A DNA stretch of 64,000 nucleotides, taken from Methylomonas montana (lineage in GTDB: Bacteria > Pseudomonadota > Gammaproteobacteria > Methylococcales > Methylomonadaceae). Shown here in pieces: positions 28,188-37,197 of this stretch (its first letter is position 1; each line of letters opens with the position of its first letter). The notes under the pieces are model-generated. The model ran no database searches and was not told where the DNA came from. It saw only the letters and a program-made list of their open reading frames with translations. The position numbers and the translations under genes were made by a program. The stretch is taken from NCBI RefSeq assembly GCF_030490285.1, contig NZ_CP129884.1, positions 1,550,001 to 1,614,000 on the forward strand. Direction: 5' to 3'.

Positions 28188-28366
28188 CAATGGCACGGAA
28201 AGCCGGTAGAATGGCGGGTGTCATGGGTAGCGTTGTGCACTTCGGCGATAGGTGCAAAACCGATCGTCAACACCAGAATAACCCCCAAAATCATCATCGA
28301 CACTGCGGCGATAACATGTGTGTCGAGCATTCCGGCCAAAGTCGAACGGGTGGATTGAATAAACAT
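28187..28366 (-). CDS. cbtB: CbtB family small cobalt transporter subunit
   Basis: This 59-residue protein has one membrane helix (about residues 20-42) followed by the conserved metal-binding tail HNATHDTRHSTGFPCH at the C-terminus. This tail is diagnostic for CbtB, which works with the adjacent CbtA. It is the first gene after the cobalamin riboswitch, about 120 bases downstream of it. A frame extending upstream to 28483 runs into the riboswitch and is not the real start. Confidence 0.88.
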   Translation of the reverse strand: MFIQSTRSTLAGMLDTHVIAAVSMMILGVILVLTIGFAPIAEVHNATHDTRHSTGFPCH

Positions 28367-28486
28367 GACAGTCTTCTCGGGTAAAAACGGATTTCGGGAG
28401 CAGACTGGACAGGAAAATGACGCGTACAGAGACGAATGTCGGACAAGGTCTCCGGCCTGCGCTCTCCCTCCGAGAGTCGGCAACCA

Positions 28487-28680
28487 TACATGCGATCAGG
28501 CCGGTCTTCTGGCTTGCCTTCATCTGAATTCGTCCACCTTCCCACACGAAGAGTGCAGTGGTATCAGGACTATTCATCAGGCTTACAGCAGCGGGGGCTG
28601 CGCCGGAATTGATGATATCAACCATCGCACCGGGCTTCCCGTTTAACTTCAGCGCATAGAACCCGCGCCAAAGCACCTTA
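28487..28680 (-). promoter_or_regulatory. cobalamin riboswitch
   Basis: Read on the minus strand, the region contains the elements of the cobalamin aptamer in order: AACGGGAAGCCCGGTG, then GCCCCCGC (28591-28598), CCACTG (28556-28561), and the B12 box AAGCCAGAAGACCGGCC (28499-28515). It precedes cbtB and the whole synthesis operon, which should be shut down when adenosylcobalamin is plentiful. The exact expression platform is unclear; a small hairpin lies between 28455 and 28480. Confidence 0.93.
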
Positions 28681-29065
28681 TCGTACAGGCAGTATAATTC
28701 ATACTTAGGAATCATGGCGATGCTTTTCTACAGAAAGCCCGGTTTTCTGGATAGAAGCTTATTCCAAAGCTCGCCGAATTGGCAGCTATGAGAGGTAACG
28801 CGGTCATTCAAGGGATAAGGGGGCGAATGACGCATATGGGTCGTTATAGCGACAAAAACAGAAATAACACCGTCAACCAGGCACTTAGTTATTTCATGGT
28901 TTTTGAGCTTCCCTCCCGCTATCGTGAGTGTGATTTTCAGGAGTTTTGAATTTTGAAGCCTGATTTGGCGTTATCGGGCGGATGAATACCGATGTCCGGT
29001 AAGTACTGACGGCAAATAGGTGATCAAACGGCGACAACATCCTTGTTATCGCCCATCTGATGGTT
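28681..29065. other. intergenic region, weak terminator only
   Basis: About 385 bases hold the promoter side of the cobalamin operon. An imperfect stem (29030-29053, GGCGAtAAC/GTTgTCGCC on the minus strand) follows the superoxide-reductase-like gene and may be its terminator, but no long U tract follows. No gene is seen. Confidence 0.4.
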
Positions 29066-29494
29066 TTAAATCTCGGCGCTGCTCAGCCAAAGATCGTGCT
29101 TGTTGCACAGGCTCAAGGCGTAAACCGTGCCGCTGTATCCCGCCAGACTGAATTCGGAAATGGCCACAGGGTCTTTGCTGGGGTCGAACAGGCGCTCGTT
29201 CAGGAATTTGTAGTCTTTATCCAGCAGCACATGTTTGACGATGTAATGTTCGTAGCCTTTCACTTCGTGCGGCGTAGTGATTTTGACCGTTATTTTGCCG
29301 TCGGCTTTTACGACTTCAATCACCGGCAGATGCGTCGCGGATTTGCCGGCCCAGCGGCCTTGCGCGTCCTTGGTATAAAACACATCTCCCGGCGGGGTGG
29401 GTTGTTTGCCCGCTTCGGCCTGAGCCAAGCTTGGGGCAATGATGCTTACCGCTGCACCGGCGGCACTCAATCGAATAAAGTCGCGACGTTCCAT
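29066..29494 (-). CDS. exported superoxide reductase-like (desulfoferrodoxin family) protein
   Basis: This 142-residue protein begins MERRDFIRLSAAGAAVSIIA, a twin-arginine signal, so it should be exported folded. The mature part carries the superoxide reductase iron ligands in order: H55 in THLPVIEV, H76, H83 in EHYIVKH, C130 and H133 in CNKHDLW. The glutamate usually found two residues before the first histidine is an alanine. It probably reduces superoxide in the periplasm. No desulforedoxin-type N-terminal domain is present. It is downstream of an RND gene pair on the same strand, about 165 bases away. Confidence 0.7.
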   Translation of the reverse strand: MERRDFIRLSAAGAAVSIIAPSLAQAEAGKQPTPPGDVFYTKDAQGRWAGKSATHLPVIEVVKADGKITVKITTPHEVKGYEHYIVKHVLLDKDYKFLNERLFDPSKDPVAISEFSLAGYSGTVYALSLCNKHDLWLSSAEI

Positions 29495-29660
29495 GAAAAT
29501 TCCTTGTGATGGGTTAAAAATTGGCAGCCACTGAGCGGAGGTTTTATGGCTCGGCAGGGCTTAGTTTTAGAGCCAGTGTTTTGCTCGCCATCCTTTTAGT
29601 TCGGGATATAAAGCATTCGCGACGACCCAGGCTCAATAGGCCGCGTGAATTTGGAATGTA

Positions 29661-30878
29661 TCACGATTTCGCCGCGATTTTTTCCTTGGTTTTCTCCGCC
29701 GTTTTTTGCGGGGTTTCCACCACGCTCACCGTTTCGCCTTCCACTAGTAAATCGGAAGGGCTGGCGACCAAGGTATCGCTAGCTGCGATGCCTTCCAATA
29801 TTTCCAGTTCGCGGCCGAAATCGCGGCCCAATTTCACCGGACGAAACGCCACACGATGTTCCGCATCGACGACTACGACATGTGGGCCGGCCTGGTCGAT
29901 CACCAATACGTTAGCCGGCACCACCAAAGGGCTGGATTTACCGGCGACGTTGATGGATATTTCCACGTAAGAACCGGGCAGTAACTTGCCGTCTTTATTC
30001 GGCAGTGTAATATCCACCTGCCGGGAACGGTTGACCGGGTCCAGCGCACCGGCGACATGGTCGATATGCGCGTTAACCGGCTTGGCTTGCGAGTCCAGCA
30101 CCCGGACCGAAACCTCCTGGCCGGCCTTGATGTCATCGGCGTAGACTTGCGGCACCCAAACCGTCAACCGCAATGGGTCGGTTTGGGTCAACGCAAACAA
30201 TTCCTGACTGCCGGCGACGATTAGGTTGCCGACATCGACCGCCCGGCGAGTAATCACCCCGGAAAACGGGGCGACGATACGCCGATAGCCTTCGATATTT
30301 TCCAGACGTTTGACATTGGCTTGCGCGGCCGCGAAATCGGCTTCGGCTTGCAGGAAAGCGCTGCTTTTTTCGTCGAATTCCTGTTGAGTACCGCTGTCGG
30401 TACCGTTCAACTGCGTCCAACGCTGCAGGGTGGTGCGGCTCAGTTCCAGCCGGGCTTTCACTTGCGCCAGTGCAGCGCGCGCTTGCGCCAATTCCTGCTC
30501 CAATTCGGGCACATCGATAACCGCCAACAGGTCGCCTTTCTTGACTTGATCGCCGATGGTCTTGTGCCAGGCGCTTAAATAGCCGTTGCTGCGGGCAAAG
30601 ATTTGAGTTTCGGTATTGCCGCGCAAACTGGCAGGCAATACCAGTTTGCGCGTCGATTCGCCTGGACGGGAGTGCGATGCAATCACGCTGCGCTGCAAGC
30701 TGGCCGCAGTCTGGGTCTGCAAAGTTTCCGTTTGCTGCAGATTCTGCGCCAAGCGCCACGCGCCGGCCAGCAGTAACAATAGCAATAATCCCAGTCCGAG
30801 CCGCTTTGCTACCAGCAGAGTACGGTGCGGATTATCGGTGGACGGTAACGCAAAGGTAGATGAAGGGATGCTATTCAT
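29661..30878 (-). CDS. RND efflux periplasmic adaptor subunit
   Basis: This 405-residue membrane fusion protein has one N-terminal membrane helix (about residues 27-45). The lipoyl half-motifs (SAWHKTIGDQVKKGDLLAVI and GVITRRAVDVGNLI) flank a coiled coil of about 85 residues rich in A, Q and L, and a beta-barrel and membrane-proximal domain follow. It connects the RND permease (8 bases upstream) to an outer-membrane channel. No channel gene is in this pair, so it may share the NodT-type protein at 35728. The substrate is unknown. Confidence 0.88.
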   Translation of the reverse strand: MNSIPSSTFALPSTDNPHRTLLVAKRLGLGLLLLLLLAGAWRLAQNLQQTETLQTQTAASLQRSVIASHSRPGESTRKLVLPASLRGNTETQIFARSNGYLSAWHKTIGDQVKKGDLLAVIDVPELEQELAQARAALAQVKARLELSRTTLQRWTQLNGTDSGTQQEFDEKSSAFLQAEADFAAAQANVKRLENIEGYRRIVAPFSGVITRRAVDVGNLIVAGSQELFALTQTDPLRLTVWVPQVYADDIKAGQEVSVRVLDSQAKPVNAHIDHVAGALDPVNRSRQVDITLPNKDGKLLPGSYVEISINVAGKSSPLVVPANVLVIDQAGPHVVVVDAEHRVAFRPVKLGRDFGRELEILEGIAASDTLVASPSDLLVEGETVSVVETPQKTAEKTKEKIAAKS

Positions 30879-30885
30879 ATGAGTA

Positions 30886-33800
30886 TTAGGGAGTTACAAG
30901 GGTGGAACGATTCGAATGACGCCGAGCCAACCAGCGATGAGTGCCGGCAAACACCAACGGCACAAACAGTAAAGTGGATACCGTGGCGAACGCCAGGCCA
31001 CCGATCACCGCGCGGCCCAGCGGCGCATTTTGTTCAGCGCCTTCGCCCCAGCCGATGGCCATCGGCAACATGCCGACGATCATCGCAAAGGCGGTCATCA
31101 GCACCGGTCTTAACCTGGTGGCCGCCGCTTCCAAGGCTGCCGTCACCGGCGGTACGCCGGCGGCCAGCCGGGTGCGGGCGAACGACACCAACAAAATACT
31201 GTTGGCGGTGACCACGCCCATCGCCATGATGCTGCCGGTCAAGGCCGGGATGCTCAGCGTGGTGCCGGTCAAAAATAATGTCCAGGCAATGCCGGCCAAC
31301 GCAGCAGGCAAGGCGCTGACGATAATCAATGGGTCCAGCCAGGATTGAAAATTCACGACCAGTAGCAGGTACAGCAACACAATCGCGACCGCCAAGCCGG
31401 CCGCCAGACCGGTAAATGAACTGTTCAAGGTTTCGATTTGGCCGCGCACGTTCAATTCGACGCCACGCGGCAATTGACCACGGCTATCGGCAATCAGCGT
31501 TTCGATTTCCCGGCTCACCGAACCCAGGTCGCGGCCTTCGACGCTGGCGTAAATATCGAACACATTATTGGCGTTGTAATGCGTTACCGCTGCCGGCATT
31601 AGCGTGCGTTTTAATTTGACCAGATTGCCCAGCAATTGAGGTTGACCGTTGCCGCCGCCAACCGGCGTGCGCATCAAGGCATCCAGGTTGTCCAAATTCA
31701 GCGGATTGCCCATCACGCCGATATTCACCGAGTTGCCGTTAGCTGGGTTTAGCCAGAATGACGGTGCGGTTTGCATGCTGCCGCTGAGGGTCAGCAACAG
31801 ATTTTGCGCCAGATCGCGGGCCGACAAACCCAATTGTTGTAATTGCTGGCGATTCATTTCCAGATCCAGCGCCGGCCGATTTATGCGCTGATAAATATGA
31901 GCATCGACGATGCCGGGGATTTGCCGTAAGCGATTTTCCAACGCGATGACCTGTGGCATCACTTCTTCCGGCTTGCCGCCGATGAACTGGATGTCGATAG
32001 GCGCCGGTACGCCGAAATTCAACGTCTGGCTGACCTGGTCGGCGGGCTGGAAGAAAAACTCCAGGCCGGGAAAGCGGCCGGGCAACTCAGAACGCAAGCG
32101 CTTGATGTAATCGGCGCTGGGGGCGTGGTCGCCAGGACGTAGCGAGATCATGATCTCGGTATCGGCGGTTTCCACGGTGCCGGAGTTGCCGAACAAGGTG
32201 TTACGAGTACTGTAAGGCCCGCCGATAATGTCCAGCAGATCGTCGATTTCTTCGGCGGGAATAATGCCGCGAATGAATTTTTCCACCGCATCGATTTGCT
32301 GCGGCATTTCCTCGATGCGGGTGCCGGACGGCGCGCGGACATGCAAGCGGATTTGGCCGGCATCCACCGCCGGAAACAAATCCTGGCCCAATAACGGCAC
32401 CAAGCCCAGCGATGCCAGGCAAAAGCCTAAAATCGCCGAGCTGTAACGCAAACGATGTTTGAGCAAATGGCTGGCCAATACCAGGTAATGACCGCGGAAT
32501 TGCTCAAATCCGTGTTCGAAAGCGCGATGCAGGCGCTGAAAGCCGCGCGACAACGCGTTCCCCGGTAGTGTATCGGTATGGCCGTGATGGCCGGACATCA
32601 CATACATCACCAGTGTCGGTACCAAGGTACGCGACAACACGTATGAAGCGAGCATCGCGAATACCACCGCTTCGGCCATCGGCACGAACAGGCTGCGCGC
32701 CACGCCGGCCAGGAAGAACATTGGCACGAACACGATACAGATACACAGCGTCGAGACCAGGGCCGGCATCGCGATTTCTGCCGCGCCGTCCAGGATGGCC
32801 TGATGCGGGTTCTTGCCCAACAGCATTTGCCGCTCGATGTTTTCAATCTCGACGGTGGCATCGTCCACCAATATCCCCACCGCCAGCGCCAGGCCGCCCA
32901 TTGTCATCAGATTGATGGTCTCGCCGATTAAATATAAAGCTATCAACGAACACATGATGGACAGCGGAATCGACACCGCGATGATACAGGTAGTGCGCCA
33001 GTTGCCCAGAAACAGCAAGATCATCGCGGCGGTCAGGCCGGCGGCGATCAGTGCTTCGTGCAGCACGTTGCCGATTGCCGCCTTCACGAACAGCGATTGA
33101 TCGAACATCAAGCGCATATTGATGCCTTCCGGCATTAGGTTCAGCATCTTCGGAATGGTCTGCTTGACGTGCTCTACCACCTCCAGCGTCGAAGTGTGGC
33201 CGACCTTGAAGATCGAAGTCAAAATGCCGCGCTCGCCGTTCTGGCGGGCGATGGTAGTGACGGGGCCGGGGCCGTCGCGTACCGTGGCGACATCGCGGAC
33301 CAAAGTCGTGGCGCCGTTCACGGTGCGAACCGGTAGATCGGCCAGACGCGGTATCGAAGCGATTGCGCCGTTGAGGGTGACGTCGTATTCGTTACTGCCG
33401 AGCTTGACGGTGCCGGTCGGCAGTATCAAATTCTGTGCGGCCAGCGTATCGCTTAAATCGGCGGGCGATAGGCCACGGGCCAATAGGGCAGGGGCATCGA
33501 CATCCAGCGTGATTTGCCGGTTCTTGGCGCCGAACGGATTAGTCATCGCCACGCCGCGTTTGGATTGCAACGCGGTTCTGGCGATGTTATTCACCAAGTC
33601 GTTGACGTCGGTTTCCGGCACCGTACTGCTGGAAACGCCCAACTGCACCAGCGGCAGATCGGCCGCCGAATATTGAATCACTTGCGGCGGCATGGTGCCG
33701 GCCGGCAGCGAACGGTATACCGAGTTGCTGCTGGACATGACTTGAGCTATCGCGGTACGGATGTCGGTACCCGGATGAAAGAATACCTTGATCACCGCCG

Positions 33801-34062
33801 CACCGGCGTAAGACAAAGATTCGCTATGTTCGATGCCGTCGATCAACGACATCGAGCGTTCCACCGAGCCGGTCAGCCGGTCGGCGATTTCTCTGGGCGT
33901 CATGCCTTTGTAATCCCACAACATGGCCACTACCGGAATGTCGATGGTTGGAAAAATATCGGTGGGCATTTTTCTCAGCACGTAAGGGGTGGACAACAGT
34001 ATCAGTAAAGCCGCTACCACGAAGGTGTAAGGGCGGCGCAGAGCAATTTGAACGATCCACAT
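30886..34062 (-). CDS. RND family efflux permease
   Basis: This 1058-residue inner-membrane transporter has twelve helices and two large periplasmic loops, starting MWIVQIALRRPYTFVVAALL. The proton-relay helix carries the acidic pair in GLALAVGILVDDATVEIENI. The sequence is nearer to multidrug (HAE-1 type) pumps than to the metal pumps, since the metal-specific residues of CzcA/CusA are not obvious; the substrate is open. It is the first gene of a two-gene operon with the adaptor. Two 15-bp dyads lie about 250 bases upstream. Confidence 0.9.
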   Translation of the reverse strand: MWIVQIALRRPYTFVVAALLILLSTPYVLRKMPTDIFPTIDIPVVAMLWDYKGMTPREIADRLTGSVERSMSLIDGIEHSESLSYAGAAVIKVFFHPGTDIRTAIAQVMSSSNSVYRSLPAGTMPPQVIQYSAADLPLVQLGVSSSTVPETDVNDLVNNIARTALQSKRGVAMTNPFGAKNRQITLDVDAPALLARGLSPADLSDTLAAQNLILPTGTVKLGSNEYDVTLNGAIASIPRLADLPVRTVNGATTLVRDVATVRDGPGPVTTIARQNGERGILTSIFKVGHTSTLEVVEHVKQTIPKMLNLMPEGINMRLMFDQSLFVKAAIGNVLHEALIAAGLTAAMILLFLGNWRTTCIIAVSIPLSIMCSLIALYLIGETINLMTMGGLALAVGILVDDATVEIENIERQMLLGKNPHQAILDGAAEIAMPALVSTLCICIVFVPMFFLAGVARSLFVPMAEAVVFAMLASYVLSRTLVPTLVMYVMSGHHGHTDTLPGNALSRGFQRLHRAFEHGFEQFRGHYLVLASHLLKHRLRYSSAILGFCLASLGLVPLLGQDLFPAVDAGQIRLHVRAPSGTRIEEMPQQIDAVEKFIRGIIPAEEIDDLLDIIGGPYSTRNTLFGNSGTVETADTEIMISLRPGDHAPSADYIKRLRSELPGRFPGLEFFFQPADQVSQTLNFGVPAPIDIQFIGGKPEEVMPQVIALENRLRQIPGIVDAHIYQRINRPALDLEMNRQQLQQLGLSARDLAQNLLLTLSGSMQTAPSFWLNPANGNSVNIGVMGNPLNLDNLDALMRTPVGGGNGQPQLLGNLVKLKRTLMPAAVTHYNANNVFDIYASVEGRDLGSVSREIETLIADSRGQLPRGVELNVRGQIETLNSSFTGLAAGLAVAIVLLYLLLVVNFQSWLDPLIIVSALPAALAGIAWTLFLTGTTLSIPALTGSIMAMGVVTANSILLVSFARTRLAAGVPPVTAALEAAATRLRPVLMTAFAMIVGMLPMAIGWGEGAEQNAPLGRAVIGGLAFATVSTLLFVPLVFAGTHRWLARRHSNRSTLVTP

Positions 34063-34309
34063 GAGGGCGGGTTTGGGCGATCCGGTTTAATTAAGAGCCT
34101 ATTCTGGATGGCCCGGCGTTTTTTATAGATGTATTGGGAATGACTGTACGGCGCTATTAGCAAGCAATTGGCGAGCCAAAATTATGCTGATATCGCGTTT
34201 GGCTTGATTGGTGCGCGCCGACAGCGCGAGTAAAGGGCTCCCGGGCAGGGTTTGCCCTGTTGGTTATTGGGGGAGTTTGACAAGTCGCTGCGGAACGCAC
34301 GCTGGACTG

Positions 34310-34355
34310 CTGTTATTGCAACAGCTCATCATCAACGATGCTGTTATTTCAACAG
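34310..34355. promoter_or_regulatory. paired 15-bp dyads, candidate operator
   Basis: CTGTTATTGCAACAG (34310-34324) and CTGTTATTTCAACAG (34341-34355) are near-identical imperfect palindromes. Their starts are 31 bases apart, about three helical turns. This arrangement suits a dimeric regulator binding on one face of the DNA. It lies about 250 bases from the RND permease start and about 290 from the small gene at 34643. Confidence 0.5.
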
Positions 34356-34572
34356 TTATCGGGAAGTTCAGGCGCTTCCAGATGCCAATCTCTGCCATCG
34401 GTGGTCCGGTGAGCAAATTAACGTTCTGTAAGCTATGGTGACGCGCATAGAATTCAAAGCATCGAGAAAGGTCAATTTTTGAATTATTACTGATTTTTCT
34501 CATTTCAGCGGGAGCAATGAAATATTTGCGATAACTATTACAGTTTAGTTAATTATATTTTGTTAATGGTGC

Positions 34573-34603
34573 TTGATCACAGTTTGTTTTATGGGTTTAT
34601 GAT
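34573..34603 (+). promoter_or_regulatory. possible promoter for the small gene and hemerythrin
   Basis: TTGATC (34573-34578) and TATGAT (34598-34603) resemble -35 and -10 boxes with a 19-base spacer, a little long. They lie 40 bases before the start at 34643 in AT-rich DNA. Confidence 0.3.
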
Positions 34604-34642
34604 AAAAGTCCACAAAGTTTCACATTTTATGGAGTATGGCAT

Positions 34643-34897
34643 ATGTTAACTTCAAATCGGATTATTTCATACACCAATCTGTCGTCAGGAAATATTAGCT
34701 GGTTTTTCCTTGCAAGAGAGGGAACCTTCGGGCCTTTTGATTCAAAGCAATATACTGTTGCCGTATTGGAACAGTTTATGAAGAGTTGCTTGGAGTCGGG
34801 AAATGCCGGGGGGCGGTCTGTTATCGATCATAATTGTCAGCAAGTCGATCAGGCTAAAAAGCAAAGTCAGATATCGTTATTTGAGCTGATTAGATGA
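34643..34897 (+). CDS. small conserved-looking protein with WFF-REG-GPF motif
   Basis: This 84-residue protein has the segment SWFFLAREGTFGPFDSKQYT followed by a helix with VLEQFM. That pattern (W-F/Y-F, REG, GPF, S) resembles small gammaproteobacterial proteins such as DUF6316; the assignment is tentative. It has no signal peptide or membrane segment. It lies 33 bases before the hemerythrin gene on the same strand and is probably co-transcribed with it. The base composition is richer in A and T than the neighbours, which may indicate recent transfer. Confidence 0.6.
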   Translation: MLTSNRIISYTNLSSGNISWFFLAREGTFGPFDSKQYTVAVLEQFMKSCLESGNAGGRSVIDHNCQQVDQAKKQSQISLFELIR

Positions 34898-34930
34898 TAC
34901 TAAAAATAATAATTTACAGAGGTATTGGCT

Positions 34931-35572
34931 ATGTTAATAACAGACACCTTAAAAGCAGATCATCGTTTGATTATAAAATATATTAATTTGATGGAAAAGT
35001 ATGCCGAATACGACATTAAATGCAGTGCTGGAGCCGATGATTCGATGTTAATGGCAGGTGCGGCTTCGTTTTTTCAATTCATTGACGAATTTGCCGTGAC
35101 CTACCATCATGCTAAAGAATCAGTATTTTACAAGTATATGGAAGAACCAGGCGTCCTGATTAATCGCAATCCGTTGCCTATGGTATTTTCGGATCATTCA
35201 AATGCAAGTGAACGACTCGCCGATATTAAGGGTGCATTTTATTCAAATAATGTTGCAGAATTAATAGCCGCCGTTGAGCGGTATGTCGTTCTGTCAATGA
35301 CGCATATGTTTAAGGAAGATAATATATTGCATGCAATGGCGGAAGATAGAATTGCCGATAGTAGAAAAACAGAGATGCTTAAAAAATTTGAAGAGATCGA
35401 TCGACAATTAGATATAAGGTCGATTTTAGAGAAATATAATAATCTGTTTTTTGAATTGCAAATTTACTACGATAAAAAATATCGGCAACTAGCAAAGCAG
35501 TCTACGAAAAATATAAATTGGCGGGTTTTTCCAGTCAATAGCCGCATTGGTCGGCGGTTGGAGATGGCTTGA
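34931..35572 (+). CDS. hemerythrin domain protein
   Basis: This 213-residue cytoplasmic four-helix protein has the diiron ligands in order: H11 (ADHR), H59/H60 and E63 (YHHAKES), H89 (SDHSNASE), H125 and E129 or D130 (THMFKEDN). Proteins of this kind bind oxygen, nitric oxide or iron; methanotrophs carry many, sometimes to supply oxygen to methane monooxygenase. The role here is open. A basic C-terminal tail (RIGRRLEMA) extends beyond the domain. AGAGGT lies just upstream of the ATG at 34931. Like the preceding gene it is A+T-rich. Confidence 0.85.
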   Translation: MLITDTLKADHRLIIKYINLMEKYAEYDIKCSAGADDSMLMAGAASFFQFIDEFAVTYHHAKESVFYKYMEEPGVLINRNPLPMVFSDHSNASERLADIKGAFYSNNVAELIAAVERYVVLSMTHMFKEDNILHAMAEDRIADSRKTEMLKKFEEIDRQLDIRSILEKYNNLFFELQIYYDKKYRQLAKQSTKNINWRVFPVNSRIGRRLEMA

Positions 35573-35685
35573 TAGACGACTGTCACTTGAAAAGCCTGAA
35601 ATTTGATTCTATGCCACAGAAGCCGCAGCTTAGAATGGATGGCTTGCTGAACCTCAAGCTAGAATGCATACCGAATTAAACTCAT

Positions 35686-35715
35686 GCAAGCCGACCGCAG
35701 CAACAGCCGGCTTGC
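35686..35715 (-). terminator. possible terminator of the second RND operon
   Basis: GCAAGCCG (35686-35693) and CGGCTTGC (35708-35715) form an 8-bp stem 12 bases after the NodT-type gene stop. Only a short mixed T-rich stretch follows, so this is weak. Confidence 0.35.
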
Positions 35716-35727
35716 TAACTTTGACCA

Positions 35728-37197
35728 CTAGTTAGCTGCCTTCTCCTCAGTCAGCACATCTTGCCAGCCACCGCCCAAAGCCTTGTAAACCGCTGTCAAC
35801 GCGGTGGCGGTGGCGGTTTGGCTTTGCGCTAGTTGGCTTTGATCCTGCAACAGGCGTTGTTCGGCGTCCAGCACGGTCAGAAAGTCGGAGACTCCTTCTT
35901 GGTAACGTAGATGCGCTAATTGGCTGGCTTTTTCGCTGGCTTCGGCCGCCGCCGTCAGCGAGGCGCGCCGGGTGCGTTCCTGCCGGTAATTGACTAGTGC
36001 GTTTTCGGTTTCTTCCAAGGCATTCAATACGGTTTGTTCGTAGCCAGCCAGACTGGCTTCGGCGCGGGCGTCGGCGGCCTTGATGCGGGCGTATACCCGG
36101 CCTAGATCGAAAGCCGCCCAACTGATGCGTGGTCCTACCGAGTAGGTCTCGGAACCTGGCGCAACCATATTGGACAGGGTGCTGGCTTCCAAGGAAATGT
36201 TGCCGACGAAAGTGACTCTGGGAAACAGGTCGGCGGTGGCGACGCCGATCCTCGCGGTGGCCGCCGCCAGACTGCGTTCGGCGATGCGGATATCCGGGCG
36301 GCGGCGTAACAATTGTTCCGGGTTGCCGATCTGGATATTGTCCGGCGCTTTCGGCAGCGGTGCCGACTGCGTCAAGGTTGTTGTCAACGCATCAGGCATC
36401 TGTCCCGTCAGCACGCTCAGCCGATGTATCGTTTGGGCAATTGCGCTTTCCAAGGGCGGGATGCTGGCCTTGGTACTTTCCAGTTGCGCCAGCGCCCTGG
36501 AAGTATCCAGCTCGGTGCCCCGACCGTTTTCCAGTTTGACACGGGTCATGTCCAGGGTTTGCGCCTGGTTATCGGCATTTTTTTGCGCGACCGCCAATTG
36601 GTTTTGCAGGCCGCGCAACTCGAAATAATTCCTGGCCGCTTCGGCTATCAGGCTGACGCCAATGTCGCGCAGACTGGCTTCCTGGGCTTCGACTTCGTCG
36701 TTGCTGGCTTCGACGTTGCGGCGTACCCGGCCGAAGAAATCGACTTCCCAGGAGGCGTCGAAACCGGTGTTGTACAACTTCAATTCGCGTGGCACGAAGG
36801 CGCGGTTATTTAACGAGCCGGTACTGCGTTTTTGTTCGGTGTAATTGGCATGCGAAGTGACCGTCGGCAATAGATTCAGACCGGTTTCCAAGTACAAAGC
36901 GCGGGCTTCGGCCAGATTGGCGCGCGCGGCTTTTAGTTCGTAATTATGGGCGATGGTCTGATCGATCAACGCGCTGAGTTGTTGATCGCCGAAAAGCTTC
37001 CACCAATGAGTTTCGACATCGCGCTCGGTAAATTCGGCGGGTTTAGCGTTGGCAAAACTCGCCGGTAAATCGGCGGTAACCGGTAATTCATAATCCGGGC
37101 CGACCGCGCAGCCGGCCAACAGGCCGGCGCTCAGCAAACTTAAGCAGAATGTCGTGGTGCTGCGCCTAGGCCGGCGTGTTTGTGTTGGCTGGATCAT
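35728..37197 (-). CDS. outer-membrane efflux lipoprotein, NodT family
   Basis: This 489-residue protein has a lipoprotein signal with lipobox LLAGC at about residue 29, then CAVGPDYELPV, the usual N-terminus of NodT-family channels. Two TolC-like repeats follow, with long coiled coils and the conserved RRRPDIRIAERSLAAATARI segment. It forms the trimeric outer-membrane exit duct for the RND pump encoded just upstream (4-base overlap) and might also serve the 30886-34062 pump. Confidence 0.92.
   Translation of the reverse strand: MIQPTQTRRPRRSTTTFCLSLLSAGLLAGCAVGPDYELPVTADLPASFANAKPAEFTERDVETHWWKLFGDQQLSALIDQTIAHNYELKAARANLAEARALYLETGLNLLPTVTSHANYTEQKRSTGSLNNRAFVPRELKLYNTGFDASWEVDFFGRVRRNVEASNDEVEAQEASLRDIGVSLIAEAARNYFELRGLQNQLAVAQKNADNQAQTLDMTRVKLENGRGTELDTSRALAQLESTKASIPPLESAIAQTIHRLSVLTGQMPDALTTTLTQSAPLPKAPDNIQIGNPEQLLRRRPDIRIAERSLAAATARIGVATADLFPRVTFVGNISLEASTLSNMVAPGSETYSVGPRISWAAFDLGRVYARIKAADARAEASLAGYEQTVLNALEETENALVNYRQERTRRASLTAAAEASEKASQLAHLRYQEGVSDFLTVLDAEQRLLQDQSQLAQSQTATATALTAVYKALGGGWQDVLTEEKAAN

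Larger units (their letters stand above)
34063..34642. other. divergent intergenic region
   Basis: About 580 bases separate the RND operon (minus) from the small gene at 34643 (plus). The half next to 34643 is AT-rich. No convincing gene is present; regulatory dyads and a possible promoter are listed separately. A small stem (CAGGG-TTTG-CCCTG) lies around 34246-34259. Confidence 0.5.

Noticed and set aside
28221..28715. A 164-codon frame over the start of the cobalamin operon
   Set aside because: Its first half translates the cobalamin riboswitch and its second half overlaps cbtB in another frame.
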